Below, in pieces: positions 1 through 10,306 of a stretch of DNA of 64,000 bases. Location: positions 15,903,537 through 15,967,536 of the forward strand of contig CP093829.1 of the NCBI GenBank assembly GCA_033063855.1. Direction: 5' to 3'. The translations under genes were made by a program, and so were the position numbers. A model generated the notes under the pieces. That model was given only the letters and a program-made list of their open reading frames with translations. It ran no database searches and was not told the DNA's origin. How positions within the stretch are numbered: position 1 is the stretch's first letter; every line of letters starts with the position of its first letter. Source of the stretch: Smittia aterrima. Its lineage: Eukaryota; Arthropoda; Insecta; Diptera; Chironomidae.

Positions 1-559
1 TACTTTACACAAATTTATTGAGCTTTTTCACTGTTTCGTATATTTCACTGCTTCGTATTATGTAACCTTAGTTTTCCCTTTGTTTTTATAACAATGGAGA
101 GTGTCTTCTGATTGAAATGCTCTGACCATTCACGAAATTCTTTTTTTTTGTAATATTGAAAGCGTACGAAGCGTTTCAAAAACCAAAAATAACTTTTTGA
201 ATTTATCAGTTAAAATATTTTTGACTGATAGAGTCAGTGATTACCCATGAGACGTTTAAGCTAATTTTTCACTTATATCACTTCTGGAGGCTTTAACTTT
301 CAATATACCGCTTGATGAAAAAAGCAAAAACATTAATGACTATATTTGTGATTTTTCTGTATACTCAGAATTTCTCCGCGTTGCCTCTAACATAGTTTAA
401 TTAAGCACGTAAGTCAGCGACAAGATGTGACTAAATATGAGACACTTTCGCGTCGCTAAAAAAAAAAGAAGCGAGACTTGAAAAATCCGTTAATTCGCAA
501 GAAAGGCGGAAGCAAGAAATTTCGCCTCAACAGTTTATTAAACGTAAACAAACAATCCG
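1..559. other. AT-rich intergenic stretch, no gene seen
   Basis: No convincing coding potential on either strand. The only structure is one arm (225-253) of a 29-nt inverted repeat whose partner lies at 1852-1880. It may hold the promoter of the spliced transcript that follows, but I see no clear TATA/initiator pair. Confidence 0.5.
225..253 (+). repeat. Left arm of 29-nt inverted repeat
   Basis: The reverse complement of this segment (starting CTGATAGAGTCAGTGATTAC) recurs at 1852-1880 with one mismatch. Both copies lie beside TCAGTTAA-type sequence. The two arms bracket the spliced transcript at 0.6-1.05 kb. They may be relics of a miniature inverted-repeat element or just a dispersed repeat. 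Confidence 0.6.
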
Positions 560-1045
560 AAAATTAATTAAAATGTGTTTTGTGCCAGCCAGTGAGTTTA
601 ATTAAGTGCAGCGAAGATGGAAAGTGACTAGAAGGGACGGACCAACAATAGGAAAGCAAATTCGCAGTTAAGGAATAAGAGTAAAGGTAAGTATCGAGTA
701 AAATATTATTTCGTCTTCAAGGAGAACAAATTTTCTAATTTTCTTTTCTTTCAGGTGACAGCGGCAGCAACGAGATGACAACAAAGCACCAGGGACGACG
801 GAGGATCATCAGAAGGAGGAAATCAACAGCAGCAGATCATCGTAGGACATGTTTGGTGAGTATGAAGTGATAAAGATAGTGAAGTGAAAGTGATTTTAAG
901 TAACAAGGCATATTCTTTTAGATCTAAAGGGCGGCGAAGCTCCACGCAAATTTTTTTGGGATCTTGTGGACTTAGCTGCTGGACTTGAGTGACCTCAAAA
1001 TTAAACACCTGAAACATGTTAAAGTGAAGACATAGTGAATAAAGT
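560..1045 (+). ncRNA. Spliced, apparently non-coding transcript (three exons)
   Basis: Two strong introns can be read on the plus strand: donor GTAAGT at 687 with acceptor TTTCTTTCAG ending at 754, and donor GTGAGT at 856 with acceptor TTCTTTTAG ending at 921. This gives exons about 560-686, 755-855 and 922 onward, with an AATAAA polyadenylation signal at 1038-1043. Joined, the exons contain only very short frames: an ATG at 775 opens 28 codons across the second junction, and an ATG at 617 stops after four codons. This fits a long non-coding RNA or 5' untranslated exons of a gene whose coding part is not recognised. The 5' end is a guess. A short conserved micropeptide is the main alternative. 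Confidence 0.45.
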
Positions 1046-2662
1046 ATTTTTTTTTAATGTTTAGAATCCTTGTTTTTATTCTAATATAAATTTGAGTTTC
1101 AGGAGGCTTCAGATTTCTCGTTGGATAAGCTAAAATTTCTTTGACGGTGAGACTTCTTCATTCGAGTTTTCCCCTAGCCTTCGGCCAATTCATTTGCTGC
1201 CGCTGTCACCTGAAAGAAAAAAAATTAAACCCTTTGAAAATTGGAGTCGAAATATTATCCTTATATTACTTTGCTCTCGCTCCTTTCGATATTTCTTTGA
1301 CTTACCAACATCGCTGCAATGTCATAACTTTACTAGTTTTATTCAAAACACCAAAAATAATCTATAAGATGAAATAAATTAAATTTTCTCTTCGTCGAAT
1401 TATATTTTTTAACTCAATTTTACCATTCTCACTGCAAAGGCAACTCAACTTCGTTCCCGGTTATCTTATTATCTCTTTCAGTCGTTGCCGTGTCCGTTTA
1501 CTGATTTTCACTTGTTTTAATTTTAATGAACGCTGTAATTAAACTTTTTTTTCGATTTTTAATTTTGAATTGTAAAACGTAAACAAACTTATTTCAACGG
1601 TTAATTTCAAAAAATATTTCGCATCACTCGATTCTTCTTCACCACTCGATTTTTTTTTGTGTTTCGAAAGTTGCTTTGAAGCTAAGGCTGTAAAAATTTA
1701 ATTAAACTACGGACAGAAATTTTAATACAAGTTTCCGAGAAAGAAATGTTTATTGTATCTAAAAAAAAATAAAACAAAAAATTAGCTCGTCAGGGAAGCT
1801 TGTAATTACAACACACCACAAAGTGTCTCATGGGTAGTAAGAATTTTCGCCGTCTCATAGGTAATCACTGACTCTATCAGTTAACTGACGCTCACTGGTT
1901 CATCTACTCTTTTTTGGAGATTTATCTCTTCGTCTTCACTGTGATTTGTCTCGTCGTCGCGTGTTGGATTTGTTTATGGCGGAAGATTTTTGCGAAAGCA
2001 ATTGAAGAACCAAAGAAACAACCATTTAGCAATCGAGGTGAATCGATGGAAAGAAAACTAAAATAATTATTGTTGCTTGTGAAGAAACGTTTGAATAAAA
2101 AAAATTAAATTTTAGAATCAATCTGAGTTTCTCTCTTTCAACAATGCTTTTTGTAAATATTCTGCTAGAACTATAGGTCAAAAGAACGTTTCATTCTCAA
2201 GGCGAGAAGCTAATGCACATGTTTATTTTACATTGAACAGCTGTTACATTTGTTGTTGACAAGCCCTTGAGTTTAACAAAAAAAATTGCGAACGTTGAAT
2301 TACAGCCATACTACAAGCCTTTTACAGCCATACTATAAGGTATGAACCTTATTAGTCTCACTTGTGTATCGCGGCTTAACGATAAATCGGCTTTGACCCG
2401 ATATCACTGGTGATAACTCGAGTTGAATCATCACTGGTGATAACTATCGCCGCTACTACCCTAAGGTGATAAATCGCCCCCCACCGCCAACTCCAACTTA
2501 ACATTCTGAGAGAAGAGGTCTGGAGCAGACTCAGGGATTTTAATTTTTGAAAGAATCAGTTTAAGTGTGGAATTAACGGCAGCTCCATACTTGAGTACTT
2601 CAGCGCAAACCTTCCAGCATTTTACTATGACTTTAGTTTAACCCTAACCTTATCCTTATCTT
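1046..2662. other. Intergenic region, no gene seen
   Basis: AT-rich sequence with many in-frame stops. It holds the right arm (1852-1880) of the inverted repeat and, around 2310-2470, short duplicated words (acagccatactataagg; atcactggtgataact) that suggest decayed repeats. No RNA gene or conserved protein is recognisable. Confidence 0.45.
1852..1880 (-). repeat. Right arm of 29-nt inverted repeat
   Basis: Reverse-complement partner of 225-253 (28 of 29 positions match by eye). A shorter variant of the same word, GTCTCATGGGTA, lies just upstream at about 1825, so the motif is locally duplicated. Confidence 0.6.
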
Positions 2663-2766
2663 AAACTAGAGAGCACGGTGGATGTCTCCGGCCTGCGGCC
2701 TAAGACACAACCACGCAACACGCGACGGTCGCTACGCGACCTATACGCTGGTTGAACTCCGGCCCA

Positions 2767-2972
2767 TTTATAACTATTTATAGCTATTATAACTATTTAT
2801 AACTATGTATAACTATGTATAACTATTTATAACTGTGTATAACTATTTATAACTATTTATAACTGTGTATAACTATTTATAACTATGTATAACTATTTAT
2901 AACTATGTATAACTATTTATAACTATTTATAACTATGTATAACTATGTATAACTATGTATAACTATTTAAAC
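2767..2972. repeat. 10-bp tandem array (AACTATKTAT)n
   Basis: About 20 near-perfect copies of a 10-bp unit alternating AACTATTTAT, AACTATGTAT and AACTGTGTAT. It sits inside repeat copy A and is absent from copy B, so it expanded after that copy inserted. Confidence 0.9.
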
Positions 2973-3117
2973 TATTAGACCATGTGTATGAGAGGTACCA
3001 GAAGGGGAGGCGCTAGAGTGCTCATTTTCAATAGGGTTTCTCCGAGGAACAATACAAAGTTGCAAACCAAATTTGAGCGCGCTAGCTGCATTGGTTCGAG
3101 AGTTATGGTGTTTACAG

Positions 3118-3150
3118 ACATACATACATACATACATACATACATACACA
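3118..3150. repeat. (CATA)n microsatellite
   Basis: A run of CATA units followed by CACACACA within repeat copy A. Copy B has a TG-rich run at the equivalent place (9941-9955). Confidence 0.9.
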
Positions 3151-3311
3151 CACGAATCCGGACAGGATTTTTTTTATTGGTTTTTCTGGCTTAAAATATC
3201 ATGAAACGTCGAGAAAAGTGAAATATAATGGTGGTTATATTTTTTTATTTCTTGACCGAAAACAATACTCCGGGCCCGACAATTTTTTGAAAAAAAATCG
3301 TGTGGGCCGGA

Positions 3312-3392
3312 GTGACCTGGTCACCCATCTAAGCTCTAGTTGTGACCGATGTGGCTTAACTTCGGTGATCGGACGAGAACCGGTGTTATCAA
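3312..3392 (-). pseudogene. 5S rRNA-derived fragment
   Basis: On the minus strand the words GGTTCTCGTCCGATCACCGA, AAGTTAAGC and CTTAGATGGGTGACC occur in 5S rRNA order. They correspond to the loop B/C region and the internal A- and C-box promoter elements of 5S genes. The 5' end, the terminal helix and part of the middle are changed or missing, so this is not a functional 5S gene. It directly abuts the CACTCCGGCCC start of repeat copy A, as in 5S-headed (SINE3-type) retroposons, although copy B lacks it. Confidence 0.8.
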
Positions 3393-3430
3393 CTTGTTAC
3401 TGGTATGATGACAAGAGATGAGTGGCTTAA

Positions 3431-4870
3431 CGTGGTATAAGATTTATTAATTTTTTTTTATTTTATTTTTTCAAATTTTGCTACGCTTGAGAATTTTCCA
3501 TTATATCTAAGCTCAAGGAATCATGATAAATTGAATAAAAACCAAGTCTAACTAAAGTTTCAAAATGTTCATTACTCGTTTGTTATAATAAATCACTATC
3601 ATGTAATCCAAACAAAAGAGAGCAAGTGTAAGCGGCGCGATATAAACAACGTTGTTGCGCTGTTGCTCGCGGAAAGTTTAAGCGGAGAAAGTTATTGCGT
3701 GAATTCCGACTTGCATGTCTCCCAGGTGTTTTCCGTCTCGGCGACAAATACCACAAACAAAACTTACGACACAAGTACGGATTTTACAGATGACAAACCC
3801 GCTCTCTCTCCTTTTCCTCTCCCTCTCGGGAAAAGTGAAAATATTTTCCGCTCTTCGATAAATTTTATGTTTGTTCTCAGCACATTTGATCGCGTTCGAT
3901 GATAAAGAGCTAGCAAGGAGGAAAAAAGATTCAAAATATCGAAAAAGCTGAGTTTAAACTAGTGAGTTATTATATAAAGCCAAAGATGAGTTATTGTGAG
4001 CCGAAGAAAAAGAGATGAAAAAGTTTGAAGATGAAAATGGTGGGAAATAATTTTCTTTACCATTGTTAAGGATTTTTCCATCTTTTTGCTGAAAAAAGTT
4101 ATTCGTTTTCGCGATGGCAATCAAAGTTTCAATTATCGTTCAATGAATAATTTGATCAGATTGTACGAAAAAAAAAGAAGTGGAGCCAGAATATTTGTAT
4201 AAGAGGCTTAAGTGTGAAGTGAAAACTTTAAGCTTACGACTGGCGCCAGAGATTACAATCCTTATCAATCGATATTCTGACAAGATGAAAGTTTAATTTT
4301 AAAAGCCAGATATCTCCAGAGTTTATTCATGAAATATTTCATTTGTTCAACTTGTTAATGGAAATTGAATTTATGGAAATATCCAAAAAAAAAATTAATG
4401 AAAAAAGAAAAACGAAATCTAACACAAACTCAACTTTCACTAACACAAAGTTAGAAAAGGATTCTGAATTCAGGAGGAGAATACGCGACAGTAAAGTTTA
4501 AAAATTGTGTTTATCAAAGTCAGAGATATCAACAGAGGTGAAGCAGAAAATTTAACTCGGAACTTTTTAATCTTTTTTTCAAAGCCAAACTAAAACGTGA
4601 AAATGAAAAACTCTTCTCCGGCTCGACGGAATGTTTGTGAAAACATAAAAATAAATCAATGGAAATAATCGTCACTGAAACTGTGCGAGTCGTGTGCCAA
4701 AGACGAAGTGAGTATCATTCGAATCAAATTATGAGAGGTGCTCCAAATTTTTTTTTTATAATTTAATGACTCACGATTAAATTCAACAGGAGAGAAAAAC
4801 AAATAAATCTGTAAAGCAAATGAAGATTTTGATCGACTTGAGCATTGAATAACACACGTCATCGATTTTT
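3431..4870. other. Upstream region of the 4.9 kb gene, nothing recognisable
   Basis: A purine-rich, AT-rich stretch with no long frame and no RNA gene seen. It probably holds upstream regulatory sequence of the gene at 4921. A TATATAAAG word at about 3970 could be an upstream promoter, but this is weak. Confidence 0.4.
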
Positions 4871-4876
4871 TAAGGA

Positions 4877-4884
4877 TATAAAAA
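4877..4884 (+). promoter_or_regulatory. TATA-like box upstream of the 4921 gene
   Basis: TATAAAAA lies 44 bases before the ATG. A start site about 31 bases downstream (near 4908) would leave a leader of only about a dozen bases, so this is either a short-leader promoter or a chance AT-rich match. Confidence 0.3.
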
Positions 4885-4920
4885 GCACAAACTGGATATC
4901 GAAACTCTTATCTAGCTAGA

Positions 4921-6361
4921 ATGGGCTGTGGGCAGTCGAAGAAAATTCATTTGTATCCGCGTAAAAATAAAAGTAAATCAAATGGAAAGAAGGATCAAGG
5001 TTGGTCTCGTTCTATTTACACAAATCTTAATTAATGGGCAATTCTCTTGCTCAGGAAAAATCGATTAATTATGATTAATTTAAATATCCTCCAGACGATT
5101 CCGACTACGATGAGAAACAACAAACGGAAAGTCGAGAAAGTGAGTTGTAACGGCTTTAGTCATATTTATTCTAATAATCATATTTCGGTGTTCTTTAGAT
5201 GATGAAGATCAAAAGGAGAAGCAAATTATTGATGACGAGCTGCAGCCGTTATCCGACGGAGATACTTGTAATGACGTTATGATTCCGATGCTAAGGAATC
5301 TGCAAAGCCCGTGAGCCCTGATTGAGAATCAAATTAAATCAGAGATTTCTTATTCATAATCTTTCTCATTTGCAGCGATATTTCTTCGAGTCAGCAAAAC
5401 TTTTTTAAAATGCTTGATCAGAAAATCGACCAAGGACGAGATTATGATTCAAACAGCGAGACAGAATTGGCATTGGAAGAAGCTCGTTTGATTTCTTTGG
5501 TGCAGCATTGGGAGAATTCTAGTCTCTCAGCATCTTGTTCATCAGCAAGTCGTTCACTTCAAAACACGCCAGTGCGTCAAAATCCATTGATGTGAGTGAA
5601 ACTCAAAGTCTGAAAAGATGATTTCTAAAAATAATTTATTTGACATACTTTAGAAGACAACAACAGCAAGGAAGACCGCAATTCCATCAGCCTCTTAATG
5701 CTGAACTTTTGACACATCAGCAATTACAACAGCACCAAGCGGAGTCTTATGGAGCAGTCGGATTACCGGTTAACAGTCCCCAGCGTGGTGGCATGAGTCC
5801 TTACAGTCGTCAACAGCTTCTGACACAATCAATCGTTCATCAAACTTACGGTGTACAACCCCAAGTTCAAGTTCCCCTGCCTCCCACTTACATTTTAGCG
5901 CATTGCCAAAACCAGCAATCAACCTCAAACATGCAACTTCGTCAAGCCATTCCACCGAATCATTCTACATCTTTTTCTTCTGCGAATCATCCACCAGCGA
6001 GCAGAAATCTTCCTTATTCGCAGATGCCCTATCATACTCAACTGCCGAATTCATCAGAACCGATTCTTCAGTTTAAACCTACGGCAAAGCCACAGTTTCC
6101 ACAAGCAATTAGCGTCAATCAATTAACACCGCAGGTAATATTACTGATTGACGTTTGAGATACATGTAGCAACTGATTTTTTTCTTACTGCAGGTGCAAC
6201 GCCAACTACGCGACACTCAAGAGCTGAGCTATGAAGTCTGTCAGCTTTCCATTAACTTACCGACCTCATCCAGTTCAACTCAAATGCAATTACGTTCCCT
6301 AACTCGACCAGGTCACAGAAAACCTGTGCTAGAGACTGAGTTCTCTCTAGAGCATTCGTGA
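4921..6361 (+). CDS. Predicted N-myristoylated Q-rich protein, unknown function (six exons)
   Basis: Exons 4921-4999, 5095-5139, 5199-5310, 5376-5591, 5654-6134 and 6194-6361 join in phase with GT/AG sites and encode 366 residues. The N-terminus MGCGQSKKIHLYPRK has the features of an N-myristoylation plus palmitoylation signal (Gly2, Cys3, Ser6) followed by a basic patch, which predicts membrane attachment. Next comes an acidic region (DDSDYDEKQQ) and a helical stretch with SETELALEEARLISLVQHW. The C-terminal half is rich in Gln, His, Pro and Ser (starting RQQQQGRPQFHQ), i.e. low complexity. The tail QLSINLPTSSSSTQM is followed by a basic segment. I do not recognise a catalytic domain. I have the impression that insect proteins with this N-terminus exist but cannot confirm it. 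The exon model is well supported; the function is unknown. Confidence 0.8.
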
Positions 6362-7718
6362 TATTTTAGGAACTAAAAAAGTTTTTCTTGAACGAGAGTA
6401 TTTATTTGTAAAACTGAAACCAGAATAATTTTACACTTTCGCCAACTCTTTTGTATTGAACTAAATGAATTTGTAATCGAAGATTTATTGGTCTTCGTCA
6501 TCATTGAGATTTACTTTGATCGATCAGCCAAATCAAGCAAAAAAAAAAGAAAAATGTTTAAGTGTCGATGCTGGTACAAAGTCGTAAAGAAAAAAAAAAG
6601 TTAACGGGACCAGAAAAAATTCTTTCAAGAACAATCTGGAATCTCCAATGTTTACTGTTAAATGTTGAACATAACGTCTATAGTAATATAGTAATGCTCC
6701 AAACTTACATTCCACAACATCAGAACTTCTGATGTATTATAGTACCAGGAAGAATACCCAAAAGGTACCGGTACCTCCACACTGATTCAGAAGTGTTGTC
6801 GATCTGGAACTTTTTGCTAACAGAGACAATTGAGTTCTTGTAGTTTTTTTATTGGGAGTTCATTTATTAATAAAAAATCAATTAGACCCATTTTCCTATG
6901 AAAGGAAACAAGTGAAAAACCTCTATAGACTGAAATAAGTAGAAAACCAAGAAATTTACACTCAAAAGATCTTTTAATGAAGCATTGTTAGTAACAATTT
7001 GTTACTTTTAATTCATAAATACTATAACGAAAAGCTCTCAATCTCTTTCTCGCCACTTTACACTCTGCGATTGTAGCTTATGGATGTTATTAATTTCTCC
7101 TCTAAAAACCTTGAAACATTAAAAAAAATTACACGGATAGTTTCTCAAAGCAATACACTAATCTTCTGCACTTCCAGTTATTCAAAATAAAATATATTAA
7201 TGTGGACGGAAAATAAAAGAAAATGTGTGAAACGATTCCCATTGATATATCAATAAAAAAAACTTTCAAGGAAGCTAAACAGACTGCGATTTGAGGTTAA
7301 ACAGACTGCGATTTGAAGTTATCAAGCTTCTTGCCAAAATCCATTTGCAGAAGAAGATAAACTTTTCCTCTCGCAGTGAGAAAATTTATGATGTGAATTG
7401 GCTTTTGCGATTTGTTTCAGTAGTCACAGGCTGTGACTCACAGCCTTGAATTTAAAATTTCTCTTTAAATTAAAACTCCGAGTTCACTGATTTTCGACAC
7501 AAATTAGGTTTCCTCATGAAATGTGCGAAAAACTCGTAACACATTTCCAAGGATAATTTCGCAATTACGAATTCAATTTCATAAGCATTAAATAAAATTT
7601 CTTCTGCAGTTGGTTGGTTTGATTCAATACTCTTGAGTCAGGAGTCAATTTTGAGAGAGAGGTCATTTCAAGGAAGAAGAATAAAACTCCCTTTATAAAT
7701 TTTTATTGAATTATTTAT
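6362..7718. other. 3' flank and intergenic region with small repeats
   Basis: No gene seen. Contents: the 3' flank of the preceding gene, a solo foldback-element end (6736-6783), a 22-bp direct duplication at 7277-7320 (unit AAACAGACTGCGATTTGA plus GGTT/AGTT), and two overlapping palindromes at 7422-7443 (AGTCACAGGCTGTGACT and CTGTGACTCACAG). Confidence 0.6.
6736..6783 (+). mobile_element. Solo terminus of the GGTACCGGTACC foldback family
   Basis: The segment from about TATTATAGTACCAG through ACCCAAAAGGTACCGGTACC to CTCCACACT matches the inner end of the foldback element at 23101-23796 and, inverted, the end at 42401. Only one end, about 48 bp, is present here, so this is a truncated or miniature copy. 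Confidence 0.7.
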
Positions 7719-8441
7719 TTAGTTTCCCATTTGTGCCAGTCTCTTGTAATCGATTTTTTCCAGTTGAACCAAAGGTTTCAGTTTCTCTGCAAATATTCTC
7801 ATGTCTTCAGCGACGGCGTCTTGGCCAGTGGGTGCCAAGACTGAAAGCTCGACGAGATAAGATTGGGAAATTGGCTCTTGGTTGACCTTGAATATTTTAG
7901 AGACAGAGATCTTCATGCGTCCTTTTCTGAACAAGTAGCCACGAATTGAATACTCGAACTCCAAACGACATCCCATTTCAGTGAGGAAATCAATTATTGT
8001 TGGAGAACACGAAATATCGAAGCTAGCTCGGACTAATGTTGGTTTCTTTATATCAAGCTCTGGATTTCCGATGTAGCGCAGTTGAAAAGGCATACTAGCA
8101 TCAGAGGGATCATTAGAGCGACGTACTCTTAGTAGCAGAGGCTGTTGCGCTTGCAGTTGATCCGTTATTGGCGAACGCAATGAGAAGCATGCCTCATAAT
8201 CGGAGAATTGCTCTGGTGCTGTCTCAACGTTATCGCAAAGCCCTTTTAATCTACAAATCAGAAATGTCTGTAAGATTGATTATTTTTTGAAAACAATATT
8301 TGTTTACCGGTGCAAAACTCTCTGAACGCAAGTATCAAGAACTGAGCCTTGCAAAAGGAATTCCTGATTTGGAATGATGTTAACATTCAATGCTTGTAGC
8401 AAGCTATCCATTGCTGGCGCTGGCTGATTTTCTCCAGCCAT
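7719..8441 (-). CDS. MED18: Mediator complex subunit 18
   Basis: Two exons, 8441-8308 and 8250-7719, are joined by a 57-bp GT-AG intron and give 221 residues, close to the insect MED18 length. MED18 belongs to the Mediator head module, where it pairs with MED20 and links activators to RNA polymerase II in the nucleus. Diagnostic stretches include FLLQGSVLD near the N-terminus, GLCDNVE after the intron, LLLRVRR, FQLRYIGNPE, FLTEMGCRLEFEY, FRKGRMKI, NEPISQSYLVEL-type sequence (here NQEPISQSYLVEL) and the terminal LVQLEKIDYKRL. The start at 8441 is the first ATG in frame, and residues 11 onward (MDSLLQAL) continue the fold. The gene is convergent with the 4921 gene, 1.36 kb apart. Confidence 0.93.
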
Positions 8442-8878
8442 TCTTTCAGCTGTGACGACTGTTGAAATTTTTGTTGACACTACAAAAATGAATTTCTCCT
8501 TTGAACTTTATTTTTGAACCTCATTCTTCACTTCTTTCAGATGTCGCTTTTTTATTGGGATTGAAAAGCGACATCTGGTTGATTTATTAAAAATCTAATT
8601 GCGAAGTCTAATTGCCGAATCACTTTCATCCGATTTGAACAGAGTAACGAATATTTCTTGAAACAAAATATTTTTAATCTTCTCTGCGTCTGTCTCTGAT
8701 AGTTTCCTAAATCAAAAAACATACTTCAGATATGCATGCAAATAAACACAAGTTTGTCTTTTTAATAACTCAATGGCCCGAGCAGCTGAGCCACCGTTAA
8801 ACGACATAATCTGCAAATAACCCAACGACTCATGTTTCTAGGAAAGCGTCGAAACCTGTTTCGTTTAAATGGCTTAAT
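8442..8878. other. MED18 upstream region
   Basis: Presumed promoter and intergenic DNA on the 5' side of MED18. No TATA box at a useful distance and no other gene seen. An 18-20 bp inverted word (AGATGTCGCTTTT with AAAAGCGACATCT, 8539-8575) forms a perfect hairpin. Confidence 0.4.
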
Positions 8879-9075
8879 TCACTCCGGCCCTAACAAATTT
8901 TTTTCAAATGAGCTCGTTGTAGTTCAATTTTGTCAATTCCAAGCAAAAAAAAGTTTTTTTCCAGAACTAAAATTTTGTGGTTTTAAACTCTTTTATCGTT
9001 CTTTTTATATAAATTGATTACAAATGAGCTCGTTATAGTTAAAATTTGTCAATTCCAAGCAAAATAATTTTTTTT
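8879..9075 (-). repeat. Degenerate relics of the 154-bp satellite monomer
   Basis: After the CACTCCGGCCCTAAC motif, the words CAAATGAGCTCGTTGTAGT and TTCCAAGCAAAAAAAAG at 8906-8960, and again CAAATGAGCTCGTTATAG with the same ending at 9022-9066, match the reverse complement of the satellite monomer that fills 23.8-42.4 kb, with substitutions. Two partial, diverged units are therefore present about 15 kb from the array. Confidence 0.75.
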
Positions 9076-9246
9076 CCTCCTTACGCCCAAGTTCAACACG
9101 ACTATGTCAACGCGCTTCTACCTGCACTCATGACGTCCCAACAACAACAGTTGGTGTACATGAGAAGGAACGTGACTCCACAAGGATGTTTAATTTTCCA
9201 CTTTTTAACCGGTCAAGAGAGAACTCTTTGAATAACTGAAATTCCT

Positions 9247-9334
9247 TTGGCGAGAGTGAGATCCGAACTTCAGAACTACTGCATTGAAAGCAGAATCAAA
9301 GATAACAACATAACTAGATGTGACACTTCGCCAA
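9247..9334 (-). repeat. tRNA-like sequence, possible head of a tRNA-derived SINE
   Basis: On the minus strand 88 nt begin TTGGCGA and end TCGCCAA (a perfect 7-bp closing stem). They contain TGGCGAAGTG like a pol III A box and GTTCGGATCTC like a B box, with a CTGC-TTTCAAT-GCAG stem-loop between. The T arm does not pair well and the D region is too long for a working tRNA. A decayed tRNA-derived SINE running on to about 9060 fits best. Confidence 0.35.
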
Positions 9335-9774
9335 TAACGGTTTGAGAGAGGTTGCATTGTTGTTGTTTTTCGCTTTGTATGATTCCGTTTCGGAATGGGC
9401 CGAAATGTATGATTCCGGATTGGATCCGGATTGAGCAGATTTTTTTCTCTCATTTTGGGTTGTTGTTGTTGTTTCAAGGAGGTTGGGGGAAGTTCAACAG
9501 AAACTCAGCTGTTTTTTCTAAAACCCTTTAAGATTTATTCAAAATGAAAGTTTTACTAGTTTGCCTAACCTTTTGAGAATTTTTTTGAAAGAAGTGAACA
9601 AGCGAATCATGTCTAAGAAAATTAAGAAACATGTTGCAATGGAGAAGTTTGGGAATTGACTTAAGATCAAAAAGCTATCACTTATTTATGTTATGTTGTT
9701 ATCTTGTGCAGAATTCTACCAGTCACATGAATACTACCACTTGACCATCCCAGTCTGGAACACGGTATCGTTCA

Positions 9775-10306
9775 TCACTCCGGCCCTAACTAATTTTTTT
9801 TTTTTCAAAAAATTGTCGGGCCCGGAGTATTGTTTTCGTTCAAGAAAAAAAAAATTCTTACCCCCACTTTTTGTCTTTTCGCCACGTTTAATGGTATTTA
9901 AAGCCAGAAAAACCAATAAACAAAATCCTGTCCGGATTCCCGTGTGTGTGTGTGCGTACGTATGTAAACACCATAACTTTCGAACGATTGCAGCTAGGAG
10001 GAACCCTAGCTTGAAATAGCGATAACTCTGAATCGAAATGAGTTAGCGAACTGTTCTTTGATAAACTGGCTTGTATGAACCATAGGAAGCTTATTAAACA
10101 AAAAATGGGCACCCCCCCATCTAGTACCTCCCATACACCCCATAAATTTTCTTTGCTCTTTATTTATTGAAACTATATTGTGCAATTCTATACGGATTGA
10201 GTAATGGGCCAGAATTTGGCCGGCGTATAGGTCGCGTAGCGACCGTCGCGGGTTTCGTGGTTGTGTCTTCGGAGACTACCTCCGAGCTCTCTAGTTTCCA
10301 GATTGG
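9775..10306 (+). mobile_element. Dispersed repeat copy B
   Basis: Plus-strand copy of the family seen inverted at 2663-3430. It starts CACTCCGGCCCTAAC, has the internal GGGCCCGGAG hairpin, AAGCCAGAAAAACCAATAAA, CCTGTCCGGATTCC, a TG-rich run, CATAACTTTCGAACGATTGC, and ends with GTATAGGTCGCGTAGCGACC and CTCTCTAGTTT. There is no open frame of note and no 5S stretch at its start, unlike copy A. Confidence 0.65.

Larger units (their letters stand above)
2663..3430 (-). mobile_element. Dispersed repeat copy A, carrying a 5S-rRNA-derived stretch
   Basis: Read on the minus strand, this copy shares a 5' motif (CACTCCGGCCC), an internal hairpin closing in GGGCCCGGAG, the words AAGCCAGAAAAACCAATAAA and CCTGTCCGGATTC, and a 3' block (GTATAGGTCGCGTAGCGACC, then a segment ending CTCTCTAGTTT) with copy B at 9775-10306 on the opposite strand. 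Copy A differs by a 5S-rRNA-like stretch at its 5' end, a CATA microsatellite and a 10-bp tandem array. No coding frame is present. A SINE or other non-autonomous retroposon is the likeliest class. The reading direction and the boundaries are inferred from the shared blocks. Confidence 0.6.

Noticed and set aside
9247..9334. Functional selenocysteine tRNA (TCA in the loop)
   Set aside because: The T arm does not pair, the D region is overlong and the A box overlaps the closing stem.
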